From Pseudomonadota bacterium (GTDB lineage: Bacteria > Pseudomonadota > Gammaproteobacteria > UBA1113), in NCBI GenBank assembly GCA_021782495.1, contig JAJXUV010000004.1:109590-173589 (forward strand): 64,000 bases of DNA. The letters are read 5' to 3'. The notes under the pieces are model-generated. The model had not been told where the DNA came from. It searched no databases and saw only the letters and a program-made list of their open reading frames with translations. Within the stretch, counting starts at the first letter, position 1. Each line of letters opens with the position of its first letter. This document shows, piece after piece, positions 55,770 to 64,000 of this stretch. The position numbers and the translations under genes are program-made.

Positions 55770-57086
55770 CTACTCCTGTATTTTTCTATATACTCTTCGC
55801 AGTTGATTCTTGAGTATACTCTTTGATAAAGTCTCTAACAAATCGCTTTCCGCCACTTCAGTTTGCGCCAAACTCTCATCGCGCAAATATTTTAAACTCA
55901 CTTTTTTGCGTTGATATTCTTCTTCACCGATGATTAAAGCAACAGAAGCCCCCGATTTATCGGCCTTTTTAAACTGATTTTTAAATCCCGCATCACCGCA
56001 ATCCGTGACAACGCGCCAATGGGGTTTGGCCTTTCTGATTGTGCCTGCCAACTGTAAAGCGTATAAGCGTGCTTCGCCCGGCGTACTCACCATATAAATA
56101 TCCGCTGTATCAATAATATTTTCTTGCTGCAATTGCAACAACAATAAAACACGCTCTATGCCCACCGAAAAACCTACGCCGGGAACCGATTTTCCACCCA
56201 TTTGTTCAACCAAAGAATCGTAACGCCCACCGGCACAGACAGTTGCTTGTGCGCCTAATTCCGTCGAGACCCATTCAAACACGGTATGCGTGTAATAATC
56301 TAAACCACGTACCAAAGAAGGATTCACTTCATAAGGAACCCCCAAAGCTTGCAAGCCTTCACAGACTTTTTGAAAATGCAATTGGGCTTCATCGTCCAAA
56401 TAATCCATTAACTTGGGTGCATCCGCCACGATGGCTTGGGTTTCTTCATTTTTGCTGTCTAAAATCCGCAAAGGGTTTGTATGCAAACGTCGTTGACTGT
56501 CTTCATCTAAAGCTTCATGGTGTTTATTTAAATAAGCAACCAAATCTTTTTTATGCGCTGCGCGCGCAGGCGCCGTTCCCAGTGTGTTGATTTGCAAAGT
56601 TAAAGGTGTTTTCAAAGACAAATTATGCCATAAAGTTTGTGACAATAAGATCATCTCTACATCGATATCAGCATTCATGACACCAAAAGCTTCGGCACCC
56701 AATTGATAAAATTGTCGGTAACGGCCTTTTTGTGGACGTTCATGCCGATACATAGGTCCCATATACCACCAACGCTGCACATTACCTGGTGTCAATAAAC
56801 CATGTTCTAAACCCAAACGAACGGCACTAGCAGTTCCCTCGGGACGCAAAGCCAAACTGTCGCCATTTCTATCTTCAAAAACATACATTTCTTTTTCTAC
56901 AATGTCAGTGGCTGCACCAATATTGCGTTTGAATAATTCTGTTTTTTCCAAGATAGGTGTACGAATTTCATCGTAACCAAAAGCATACACCGTTTGCCGC
57001 ATAATCGCTTCAACATGGCGCCACAAAGCACTGTCTGTGGGTAAAACATCGTTCATGCCACGGATGGCTTGTATGCATTCTACCAT
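55770..57086 (-). CDS. hisS: Histidyl-tRNA synthetase
   Basis: Class II synthetase, 438 residues from ATG 57086 (a GTG at 57095 is possible). IQAIRGMNDVLP opens the protein; motif 2 is YMGPMYRHERPQKGRYRQFYQ, with its core MYRHERPQKGRYRQF. The histidine-specific LVRGLDYYTHTVFEW and motif 3 GGRYDSLVEQMGG follow, then the anticodon-binding domain. The last ~14 residues (LKNQLRRVYRKIQE) come from a family-B repeat end (55788-55812), giving an unusual tail. Confidence 0.97.
   Translation of the reverse strand: MVECIQAIRGMNDVLPTDSALWRHVEAIMRQTVYAFGYDEIRTPILEKTELFKRNIGAATDIVEKEMYVFEDRNGDSLALRPEGTASAVRLGLEHGLLTPGNVQRWWYMGPMYRHERPQKGRYRQFYQLGAEAFGVMNADIDVEMILLSQTLWHNLSLKTPLTLQINTLGTAPARAAHKKDLVAYLNKHHEALDEDSQRRLHTNPLRILDSKNEETQAIVADAPKLMDYLDDEAQLHFQKVCEGLQALGVPYEVNPSLVRGLDYYTHTVFEWVSTELGAQATVCAGGRYDSLVEQMGGKSVPGVGFSVGIERVLLLLQLQQENIIDTADIYMVSTPGEARLYALQLAGTIRKAKPHWRVVTDCGDAGFKNQFKKADKSGASVALIIGEEEYQRKKVSLKYLRDESLAQTEVAESDLLETLSKSILKNQLRRVYRKIQE
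55788..55812. repeat. Family-B repeat end inside the hisS 3' end
   Basis: TATACTCTTCGCAGTTGATT, matching the terminal repeat of the elements at 17784 and 24985, followed by a second TATACTCTTTG. It is a solo end without the rest of the element. Confidence 0.7.
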
Positions 57087-57100
57087 TTCAATCACACCAT

Positions 57101-58036
57101 CTAGTTCGTGCTATCAAAACGCGGTGCTTGACCATCCACCGTCGGATTGTGTGCAGTGTTTAAAGATGAACGCGACTTTCTTTTGGAAGGCGTCGGCGTG
57201 GTCGCAGCTGCCGGGATATTCGACGTTGTAGGCGAAGAAACAGTCGGTGCGGTGGATGCTGTGGCCTCGTTTAAAGGTTGTGGTATTGTCACCGCAGTAT
57301 TCGAAGAAGTCACTGGCGCCATGGTATTGTTCGGCGCGGGTGTAGACACTGTTGTGTTATTCGCCGATGTTGCTGCTGGCGTAGCCATATTAGTTTGAGA
57401 AGGTGCAGCCGGTTGTATGCTGCTATCCAACAAGCTGCCGCTGGCTCCTAAAGTAGTATTTATTGGGTCTGTGTTCGGGGTAGGCGTTACTGCTTGAGGT
57501 TGTGTTTGAGAATTTTGCGTTTGGGCATTTAAGGTATTTTGTAAAGCAGAGACTTTTTGTAAAGTATTGTTCACAGAAGTATTGATGGTTTTAAAACTAG
57601 AATTATAATTTTCCCACCACAAGATTAAAGAGATCGCCACAAAACCCAGAACCACTAAACCCATCCAACGCCAATACCGATCGCTATGGCTTTTACCACG
57701 CGTAATGTATTTCGGCACCGTGGTCGCAGGGCTTTTATCTTGCAAAGCCAATTGATTAAACAGTTGCATGACTTCCATTTCTGACAAACCAACTATTTTG
57801 GCATAACCGCGTAAATAGCCGCGAACAAAAGCCAGAGAGGAAAAAGCATCAAAGTTATCGGCTTCCAAATCCAAGATATATTGCATTTGCAAGCGCATTT
57901 GACGAGCAATATCCCATTCATTCAAATTTAAAGCCAACCGTTTATTGCGTAACAAAGCGCCCGGACTGCTGATAACCGCTTCATCGTGTTTTAAATCGGA
58001 AAGGGATCCGGATTGTTCAGACGAATTTGAGCTCAT
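57101..58036 (-). CDS. rodZ: Cytoskeletal protein RodZ
   Basis: Links MreB to the cell-wall elongation machinery. 311 residues: N-terminal helix-turn-helix (NLNEWDIARQMRLQMQYILD, ~residues 36-55; FVRGYLRGYAKIVGL), a membrane helix (~125-145), then a long periplasmic region rich in Thr, Ala, Pro and Asn (~165-290). The typical C-terminal DUF4115 beta domain is not evident, so the periplasmic part is mainly a low-complexity linker ending in a basic segment (KRKSRS). Confidence 0.88.
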   Translation of the reverse strand: MSSNSSEQSGSLSDLKHDEAVISSPGALLRNKRLALNLNEWDIARQMRLQMQYILDLEADNFDAFSSLAFVRGYLRGYAKIVGLSEMEVMQLFNQLALQDKSPATTVPKYITRGKSHSDRYWRWMGLVVLGFVAISLILWWENYNSSFKTINTSVNNTLQKVSALQNTLNAQTQNSQTQPQAVTPTPNTDPINTTLGASGSLLDSSIQPAAPSQTNMATPAATSANNTTVSTPAPNNTMAPVTSSNTAVTIPQPLNEATASTAPTVSSPTTSNIPAAATTPTPSKRKSRSSLNTAHNPTVDGQAPRFDSTN

Positions 58037-58647
58037 GCCACACCTCGTGTTGTTGCTAGATAATATTCTTCAGGATAAGATTTTTTTAATCGGGGATCAA
58101 TTCGAATCGCTTTCAAGAAATAAACTTTAGCGCCTGCTTTATCATTTTGCAGCAAATGGCATAGCCCCATATTTTCATAGGTTTTTGCCGTGCGTACATA
58201 ATTGGGATCTTGGATGGCTTTTTGGAAATAGCGATCGGCTTCTGGATAGCGTTTTTGTCGACACAAAAAGACCCCATAATTATTGGCCACATCTCCTTTA
58301 TGCTTAGCCCAGGAATAGGCTTGTTGATAATAACGTTCGGCTTCTTGGGGATTTCCGATGGTATCGCAATAATAAGCCATCGCGCTGGCCACTTCGCTGG
58401 AATGAGGATCTTGCTTTTGCGCCATCAACAATTTGGTTTTTGCGCGTTCCACATCGCCTTGTTGCAAATACCCTATACCCAGTTGCGCGTTGATACTCGC
58501 CGCTTTGGGGTTGTATTTGAGCACACTTAAAGGGATACCTTCTTCATTGACCGAAACTGAATTAACCTCGGCGTTTTGCGAAGTGCAAGCGACTAGAGTC
58601 AATAAGACCCAGAGGCTGATAAAATAAGTTTTACAAGGGTTTAGCAT
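58033..58647 (-). CDS. pilW: Type IV pilus assembly lipoprotein PilW/PilF
   Basis: 204 residues from ATG 58647. Lipobox LLTLVACTSQ (Cys ~22), then four to five TPR units (ASINAQLGIGYLQQGDVERA, EVASAMAYYCDTIGNPQEA, DVANNYGVFLCRQKRYPEA and others). PilF/PilW is the pilotin that assembles the PilQ secretin. It overlaps rodZ by four bases; the rlmN-pilF-rodZ order is the Pseudomonas-like arrangement. Confidence 0.93.
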   Translation of the reverse strand: MLNPCKTYFISLWVLLTLVACTSQNAEVNSVSVNEEGIPLSVLKYNPKAASINAQLGIGYLQQGDVERAKTKLLMAQKQDPHSSEVASAMAYYCDTIGNPQEAERYYQQAYSWAKHKGDVANNYGVFLCRQKRYPEADRYFQKAIQDPNYVRTAKTYENMGLCHLLQNDKAGAKVYFLKAIRIDPRLKKSYPEEYYLATTRGVA

Positions 58648-58737
58648 ATCGAAAGCGGCCAACTACTTTAAAAAAACCATTATACGAGACTTAGAAGTAT
58701 AAAGAAAGGTCTGCATAAATAATATACAGATATTTAA

Positions 58738-58995
58738 TATCTTGTCGCAATCGCCGAGCAATTTCTAACTGAGCCGCGACCGTTAGGGAACGGTGGTTCG
58801 AAGTGAGAAATCACAGCTACCTTTGATATTTTGGAAGGTTTTTCATCGGAGTTATTAAAAACTCAAGTCAGGATAGAGATCTTAAAAAAGCGAAACGCTC
58901 ATCGCCATTTTCTCGTAATCATAATCCCTTGCTTCGAACTACCGGTCACGGCTCGGTTAAATTATCTCTATTACTCGGCGATTGTGACAAGATAC
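58738..58995. mobile_element. Family-A MITE-like element, about 257 bp, with flanking direct repeat
   Basis: Left tip TATCTTGTCGCAATCGCC and right tip (complement of TATCTTGTCACAATCGCC) with inverted AACTGAGCCGCGACCGTTAG and GGTCACGGCTCGGTT arms inside. Flanked by GATATTTAAT at 58729-58738 and again at 58996-59005. The right direct repeat contains the rlmN stop codon. No coding capacity. This is the most complete family-A copy in the window. Confidence 0.85.
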
Positions 58996-59000
58996 GATAT

Positions 59001-60110
59001 TTAATCCTCAACTTGGATCGATATCTTCTCTCTTAAAAACCGCTCTTTGCGCCGGGTACGATCCTTAAAATCGCCGACCAATTGACCGCAGGCGCCATCG
59101 ATGTCCTCGCCGCGCGTTTTGCGCACCGTTGTTTGAATGCCAGAACGCGAGACGATGTCTTTAAACCGCAAAATCGTTTCTTCGTCTGAACACACATAGT
59201 GGGTTTTGGGAAAAGGATTAAAGGGAATTAAATTCAATTTGGCGGGAACACCTTCCAACAAACGCACCAATTGTTTAGCCAAAGCGGGACTGTCGTTTAC
59301 ATCTTTCAACATCACATATTCAAAAGTCACCTTGCGTTTCGAATCCGCTGGAAAATGCTGTTTGCAAGCAGCCATCAATTCGGCCAAGGGATATTTTTTA
59401 TTAATGGGAACCAATTGATCGCGCAATTCGTCATTCGGGGCATGCAAGGAAACGGCTAAAGACACTTCACTGACTTGAGCCAAACGATGCATTTCCGGCA
59501 CCACGCCGGAAGTGCTCAAAGTCACACGTCGTTTCGCCAATCCATACGCTAAATCTTCCATCATCAAAGACATGGCAGAAACCACATTGTCAAAATTCAA
59601 CAAAGGCTCGCCCATGCCCATCATCACCACATTCGTGATGGTTCTGTCGTGACGACCATTCTCAGCAGACAAAGCGCGCACCGCAAAAAAAACTTGGCCG
59701 ATGATTTCAGCAACAGATAAATTGCGAGAAAACCCCTGCGTTGCCGTCGAACAAAAGGTGCAATTCAACATGCATCCCACTTGAGAAGACACGCACAAAG
59801 TACCGCGCGATGTTTCCGGAATAAACACGGTTTCAATGCAATTGCCATCGTTCAAACGCAGTAACCATTTGCGCGTCCCATCCGAAGCAGTTTTATCGAT
59901 GATGGGCGTCAACAAGGGACATTCCGTCAATTCACTTAATTTTTGTCTGAGTGATTTTCCCAAATTCGACATGACATTAAAGTCGGTGACACCATATTGG
60001 TGCACCCATTGCAAAATTTGACGCGCGCGATAGGCAGGCTCATTTTGCGTGGCAAAAAAAGCCTCCATCGCCGGGCGATCCAAATCAAACAGATTGATCT
60101 TGGCAGCCAT
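59001..60110 (-). CDS. rlmN: Dual-specificity 23S rRNA/tRNA methyltransferase RlmN
   Basis: Radical-SAM enzyme methylating C2 of A2503 in 23S rRNA and A37 of some tRNAs. 369 residues. Cluster motif [15 protein letters not shown] (CxxxCxxC, ~114-121), SAM site [15 protein letters not shown], and the second methyl-carrying Cys in [11 protein letters not shown] (~342). It lies upstream of pilW on the same strand, with the family-A element between. Confidence 0.97.
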   Translation of the reverse strand: MAAKINLFDLDRPAMEAFFATQNEPAYRARQILQWVHQYGVTDFNVMSNLGKSLRQKLSELTECPLLTPIIDKTASDGTRKWLLRLNDGNCIETVFIPETSRGTLCVSSQVGCMLNCTFCSTATQGFSRNLSVAEIIGQVFFAVRALSAENGRHDRTITNVVMMGMGEPLLNFDNVVSAMSLMMEDLAYGLAKRRVTLSTSGVVPEMHRLAQVSEVSLAVSLHAPNDELRDQLVPINKKYPLAELMAACKQHFPADSKRKVTFEYVMLKDVNDSPALAKQLVRLLEGVPAKLNLIPFNPFPKTHYVCSDEETILRFKDIVSRSGIQTTVRKTRGEDIDGACGQLVGDFKDRTRRKERFLREKISIQVED

Positions 60111-60119
60111 GATCTGGTT

Positions 60120-60542
60120 TTAATTGACCAATTCTGCTGCATTAAAAAAGAAAGCGATTTCTCTTTCAGCAGATTGAGAAGAATCCGAACCATGTACGGC
60201 ATTTTCATCGATGCTTTCGGCGAATTCTCTGCGAATGGTTCCAGGCTCTGCTTTCTTCGGATCGGTTGCACCCATCAATTCGCGGTTTTTAAGAATGGCA
60301 TCATTTCCCGCTAACACCAAAACCACCACCGGACCCGAAATCATAAAGCGAACTAAATCCCCAAAAAAACCGCGTTCTTTGTGCTCAGCATAAAAACCCT
60401 CGGCTTCCGCTTGGGTTAAGTGTTTCATTTTCATGGCAGCAACTTTTAAGCCATTGCTTTCGAATTTGCTCAAAATTTGGCCGATTATATTTTTGCGGAC
60501 GGCATCGGGCTTAATAATAGACAAAGTTTTTTGTATCGACAT
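60120..60542 (-). CDS. ndk: Nucleoside diphosphate kinase
   Basis: Balances NTP pools by phosphate transfer. 140 residues from ATG 60542, with GAGAGG upstream; the longer in-frame start lacks an [13 protein letters not shown] opens, and the phospho-His is in [16 protein letters not shown] (~residue 117). Nine bases before rlmN, so probably cotranscribed (ndk-rlmN). Confidence 0.97.
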   Translation of the reverse strand: MSIQKTLSIIKPDAVRKNIIGQILSKFESNGLKVAAMKMKHLTQAEAEGFYAEHKERGFFGDLVRFMISGPVVVLVLAGNDAILKNRELMGATDPKKAEPGTIRREFAESIDENAVHGSDSSQSAEREIAFFFNAAELVN

Positions 60543-60703
60543 GATTTTCCTCTCAAAAATTAAATGAATGACAGGGCGCGGATTATAGCAAAATGCACAG
60601 GAAAATTCCAATTATTAATTTTTTAAAAACCATAACTATTTTAAACACAAAAACATTGGTATTGTTTGTTTTTTATACTATATTTGAGGTGAAGGGGAAG
60701 ATT

Positions 60704-61450
60704 ATGAGCAAAAATAACACATATTTTAAGGTGGGACTTAAAAGTCTTAAAAAATGTATAGGATACAGTCTGATAGGAATTCTTTCGCTGTTGTGGAGCC
60801 AAAGCCTAGAAGCGGCAACGCGTTATGGGCAACAATATTGCCAGAAACCGGGTTATACCTGCATCACCGTTAAAAAAGGTCAAAGCTGGAAATCTTTATT
60901 TCCCAATGATTACGATCGCGAAGTCGTACAACGCCTAAATCGCATGAGTACGAATTTATACGCAGGCATGCGCGTAGCGGTACCTGCGAATTTAGCTCAA
61001 ACCAATCTTATCGATCTTGCGCCTTTCCCGGCAAAAATGGAAGCAAAGAACTATAAAGTCATCATCGTTGATCCCCAAAAACTGGCTTTTGGAGCTTACG
61101 ATGCAGATGGCACACTGGTACATTGGGGACCGATTTCAGCCGGTCGAGATTATTGTAAAGACATTCACCGCCGTTGCCACAGCCCGGTAGGCACTTTCTA
61201 CATTTATGCTAAACAAGGTGCAGGTTGCAAATCTAAAAAATTTCCGATTGGTAAAGGTGGCGCGCCTATGCCTTATTGCATGTATTTTAACGGTGGCTAT
61301 GCTTTGCATGGTTCACCGGAAGTCCCTGGGTACAATGCGAGCCACGGTTGCATCCGCATGCTTCCCGAAGATGCGAAATGGTTGAACACAGAATTTGTGA
61401 GTACGGGTGGTTCTCATGGTGGCACACAAGTGATTGTTAGGCCGTATTAG
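60704..61450 (+). CDS. L,D-transpeptidase (YkuD family)
   Basis: 248 residues from ATG 60704, preceded by GAAGGGGAAG; a longer frame from 60593 is less likely. Signal anchor (~16-36), a LysM-like segment (CITVKKGQSWKSLFP...MRVAVPANL), then the YkuD catalytic domain with GYALHGSPEVPG and SHGCIRMLPEDA (His ~207, Cys ~221). It would make 3-3 peptidoglycan crosslinks or anchor an outer-membrane protein to peptidoglycan. Several extra Cys residues (CQKPGYTC, YCKDIHRRC) suggest disulfides. Confidence 0.93.
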   Translation: MSKNNTYFKVGLKSLKKCIGYSLIGILSLLWSQSLEAATRYGQQYCQKPGYTCITVKKGQSWKSLFPNDYDREVVQRLNRMSTNLYAGMRVAVPANLAQTNLIDLAPFPAKMEAKNYKVIIVDPQKLAFGAYDADGTLVHWGPISAGRDYCKDIHRRCHSPVGTFYIYAKQGAGCKSKKFPIGKGGAPMPYCMYFNGGYALHGSPEVPGYNASHGCIRMLPEDAKWLNTEFVSTGGSHGGTQVIVRPY

Positions 61451-61584
61451 GCTTTCACCACCACTTCTTTCTCGCGAAAATCTAAACTTCATTTCCGAGG
61501 TTATAAATGGTGGGTTCGCCAATTCGGAATACGCATGAGATAACTCAATATTTAAGAGAGCATCACAGTTATTCAATATTAGAT

Positions 61585-64000
61585 TTAAGTGAAATACAGC
61601 CCTAGTTTAACCATGGCACTATTTTCTTGCCAGTTTTGAGCAAATTGACCTTCATATGCTGCTGAAATATCCCACTTTTCACTCTTGACAAGTGCTAAGC
61701 CTGCGTCAACTATACCGATCTCACGCCCCACTTCTGTCCCTACAATATGGAAACTACCCGCTAATCCACCTAAATTAGCATCAAACGAGGCATTTTGATC
61801 GGCAAATTCATGTTCCCATGATACCTTCACAAAAGGTCGGAACATAGAAGTAGGTGCTGTTTCAAATAATGCTCCTAGTTGACTACGCGCACTGTGATAG
61901 CTTCCTTGATCGACCTCTAGATCAAAGCTCGGATCGCCTTGTTCTGTAAAAGAATTACGAGAAACGACTTGGTTAAGAAAGCCTACAAAGGGTTGAATGT
62001 TCAACACCTTGCTCATACCTATCTGGTAATTCATACGTACTTGTTGTGAAAAAAGCGTGGCTCTCTCATTTGCTGAGGTTGTGACCAATCCTGTCGAGCC
62101 TTGAATTTCGCGTCTTGCTTGCATGCCGTTCGTGATGCCAAAATCTGCGGCGGCACCAAATAACCAAGGGCCTCTATGGTAACTACCATAAAGCCCCACT
62201 TGATTTAAATCTCCGCTAACCTGCGCTGTTTCGTTAGTTGTGGCATTACTTTGAAAATGATTATAACCAAAAGCTATACCTGTATTGATTTCTTCATTCA
62301 GTGGTATATCAACGCCAAGAGCTACAGCGTTTTGGTTGGTATTTAAGTTACTCACATTGCCAGACGCTAACGATTCATTGGCTGTATAAGTAGCAAGCCA
62401 TGGGGTTTTATATCTAGGACAATTTTCATTATCTGTTGACTGATTCTCGCTAGATGGATTTAGATTACGATTATGCTGGCAGGTAGGAAACATGCTAAAT
62501 CGATTGCTGATCGTATCTTCAAACCATTGTCCAATACGGGCAATTTCCATAGTTTGATTCGCGTAGGTAGCACCAGAAATCTGATCTAACGATTGTTGCA
62601 ATTGTTCGTTAGTCGTAAGACCTGCAATTAATTCTTGGATGCCTGGTGTACCCCCGGTTGCTATTAGATAGTCTCCGACTGCACGTTGATTAGGCGTTTT
62701 CTCTGCTTCTGCAAATGCGGTTGGACTAAAACCTAACATAAGTTGTACTGCATTAGGTAGATAGGTTACTTTTAACTCAAGAAATTGTTGTATAGAAATC
62801 CCATTTTCATCTATGTTGCTAAACTGTCCGCTCACCCCACCATCTGCTGTTAAAAATGTATATGGATACAAATTAGAAAAGCCATTCTCTGTTGCATCAA
62901 CCGTAAGGGTTCCATCTAACGAAGCTGTACCATGGACATTAACAATATCAGATGTTCCATTTGCACTGACTTCTATGACAGTATTTCCGGTAGTAGATTG
63001 AATATAATTACCATTGACAGACAGTTTTCCAATAGATGCGCCAGGTGAAAGTGTACCATTATTATAAACATTGCCCCCGACTGTACCATAACCCGCCAAT
63101 GTTCCATTTGGATTAATAATGATATTATCAGCAATCGATGCATTAGTGTGAGTAGAGTCTCCCACGATCAAAGCACCAGAATTAACGGTGGTATCACCAC
63201 TGTAAGTATTAACACCATTAAGGATCAGATTATTAGTTCCTGATTGTATGACCGATCCAGTGCCACTGATAGTACTGTTATAAATAAGATCTGTACTTCG
63301 GTCAAAAATAAGGGTTCCATCGTTAATGATATCACTGGAGACGCTTCCTGTCGTTCCACCATCACCTAACTGTAAAGTGCCCGTCGAAATCGTCGTCGTA
63401 CCCGTATTCGTATTATTCCCCGTCAGAGTGAGCGTGTTAGTACCAAGCTTCGTGATACTACCTGTACCACTAATCACACCACCGTAACTCGTGTTATCTG
63501 AACGATTAAAAGTTAAATTCCCATTGTCCACAATGTTGCCGCTAAGACTCCCCGTCGTTCCACCATTGCCTAACTGGAGAGAACCCGCTGAAATCGTCGT
63601 CGTACCTGTGTTCGTATTATCACCTGTCAAAGTTAAAGTTCCCGTGCCTAGCTGGGTGAGGCTGCCACTACCACTGATGAGACCTCCATAGGTCACGTTG
63701 TCAGAACGATTGAAAGCCAAATCGCCATTATCCGTCACATTGCCGACGATGCTGCCCGTCGTTCCCCCATTACCAATCTGTAAACTACCCGCAGATATCA
63801 TCGTACCACCCGTGTAGGCATTAGCACCCGTCAGAATCGTCGTACCACTACCGGCTTGATTCACCGTCCCCGTGCCGCTAATCACACCACCATACACAGA
63901 AGAGTTTGAACGATTAAAAATTAAATTCCCATTGTCTACAATGTTGCCAGTCATGCCACCCGTCGTTCCACCATTGCCAATTTGTAAACTACCCGCAGAT
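61585..64000 (-). CDS. Autotransporter with beta-helical repeats, N-terminus beyond the window
   Basis: The frame is open to base 64000, so at least 804 residues are seen and the N-terminal part is missing. Visible are four consecutive 68-residue repeats (xxGSLQxGNGGTTG...FNRSD...YGGxISGTGS...LTGxNT), each 204 bp, the PATR-type autotransporter-associated repeat. A beta-helix region follows (DNIIINPNGTLAGYGTVGG, GASIGKLSVNGNY), then a linker and a C-terminal autotransporter barrel of about 270 residues (LATYTANESL onward). The C-terminus ends LGLYFT, with Phe next to last. A surface-exposed adhesin-like protein is likely. Confidence 0.92.
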   Translation of the reverse strand, partial: SAGSLQIGNGGTTGGMTGNIVDNGNLIFNRSNSSVYGGVISGTGTVNQAGSGTTILTGANAYTGGTMISAGSLQIGNGGTTGSIVGNVTDNGDLAFNRSDNVTYGGLISGSGSLTQLGTGTLTLTGDNTNTGTTTISAGSLQLGNGGTTGSLSGNIVDNGNLTFNRSDNTSYGGVISGTGSITKLGTNTLTLTGNNTNTGTTTISTGTLQLGDGGTTGSVSSDIINDGTLIFDRSTDLIYNSTISGTGSVIQSGTNNLILNGVNTYSGDTTVNSGALIVGDSTHTNASIADNIIINPNGTLAGYGTVGGNVYNNGTLSPGASIGKLSVNGNYIQSTTGNTVIEVSANGTSDIVNVHGTASLDGTLTVDATENGFSNLYPYTFLTADGGVSGQFSNIDENGISIQQFLELKVTYLPNAVQLMLGFSPTAFAEAEKTPNQRAVGDYLIATGGTPGIQELIAGLTTNEQLQQSLDQISGATYANQTMEIARIGQWFEDTISNRFSMFPTCQHNRNLNPSSENQSTDNENCPRYKTPWLATYTANESLASGNVSNLNTNQNAVALGVDIPLNEEINTGIAFGYNHFQSNATTNETAQVSGDLNQVGLYGSYHRGPWLFGAAADFGITNGMQARREIQGSTGLVTTSANERATLFSQQVRMNYQIGMSKVLNIQPFVGFLNQVVSRNSFTEQGDPSFDLEVDQGSYHSARSQLGALFETAPTSMFRPFVKVSWEHEFADQNASFDANLGGLAGSFHIVGTEVGREIGIVDAGLALVKSEKWDISAAYEGQFAQNWQENSAMVKLGLYFT

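Overview
The window is a gene-dense bacterial chromosome segment of about 40-43% GC. The housekeeping genes and their order are gammaproteobacterial: ygfZ/sdhE/ygfX, lnt, the fmdB-DUF502-aspS-yebC-ruvC-ruvA-ruvB block, kdsD-kdsC-lptC-lptA-lptB, mnmA-hflD, and rlmN-pilW-rodZ-hisS-yfgM-bamB-der. Several features point to an intracellular Legionellales-type organism (Legionella/Coxiella/Aquicella/Berkiella relatives). These are an LbtU-type outer-membrane protein, two ankyrin-repeat proteins, a eukaryotic-like protein kinase, small helical proteins with hydrophobic C-termini, PmrA-box-like promoter elements, an AlsS-like acetolactate synthase next to an aldehyde dehydrogenase, and many short inverted-repeat elements. 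The genus is an inference; no rRNA gene is present to settle it.

Layout. 1-5.1 kb: lepA (cut by the window edge), an orphan hypothetical gene, ygfX/sdhE diverging from ygfZ-lnt. 5.1-14.8 kb: ruvB, a frameshifted Rpn-family pseudogene, a 12-repeat ankyrin gene, then ruvA-ruvC-yebC-aspS-DUF502-fmdB and yihY. 14.8-19.6 kb: icd, aldehyde dehydrogenase, acetolactate synthase. 19.6-24.2 kb: an accessory island with two related putative effectors, a P-type ATPase fragment, two ComEA-like helix-hairpin-helix proteins and an orphan BrnA-type antitoxin. 24.2-29.6 kb: tRNA-Arg, tRNA-Ser, csrA, lysC, a Nif3-like gene, murA, mlaB, mlaC. 29.7-34 kb: minC with a small partner, an internally duplicated membrane protein and a FadL-like porin. 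34-42.3 kb: the Kdo/LPS-transport operon facing hpf-rapZ-ptsH, then pmbA and an LbtU-like porin. 42.7-50.2 kb: pyrC-rnt-mnmA-hflD, a second ankyrin gene with a basic tail, peroxiredoxin, grxD, sodB, an ArgD-type aminotransferase. 50.3-61.5 kb: the kinase-like gene, the der-to-ndk run, an L,D-transpeptidase. 61.6-64 kb: the C-terminal part of an autotransporter.

The core genes serve translation fidelity, recombination, LPS and lipoprotein assembly, outer-membrane upkeep and oxidative defence. The accessory genes look like a host-interaction set. Upstream of two of them (the kinase-like gene and the 262-residue protein) sits a TTAA direct repeat with an 11-bp period, exactly 7 bp from a -10 hexamer, the arrangement expected of a PmrA-controlled Dot/Icm effector promoter. 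Four accessory genes also share a GAGGTA-type ribosome-binding site.

The intergenic DNA is packed with at least five families of short non-coding repeats, most of them MITE-like with terminal inverted repeats. Several touch genes directly: one supplies the only plausible start codon of lptA, one extends the hisS C-terminus, one separates bamB from der, one forms the sdhE/ygfX junction, and one is flanked by a 10-bp direct repeat that includes the rlmN stop codon. No CRISPR array, rRNA operon, intact insertion sequence or prophage was seen.
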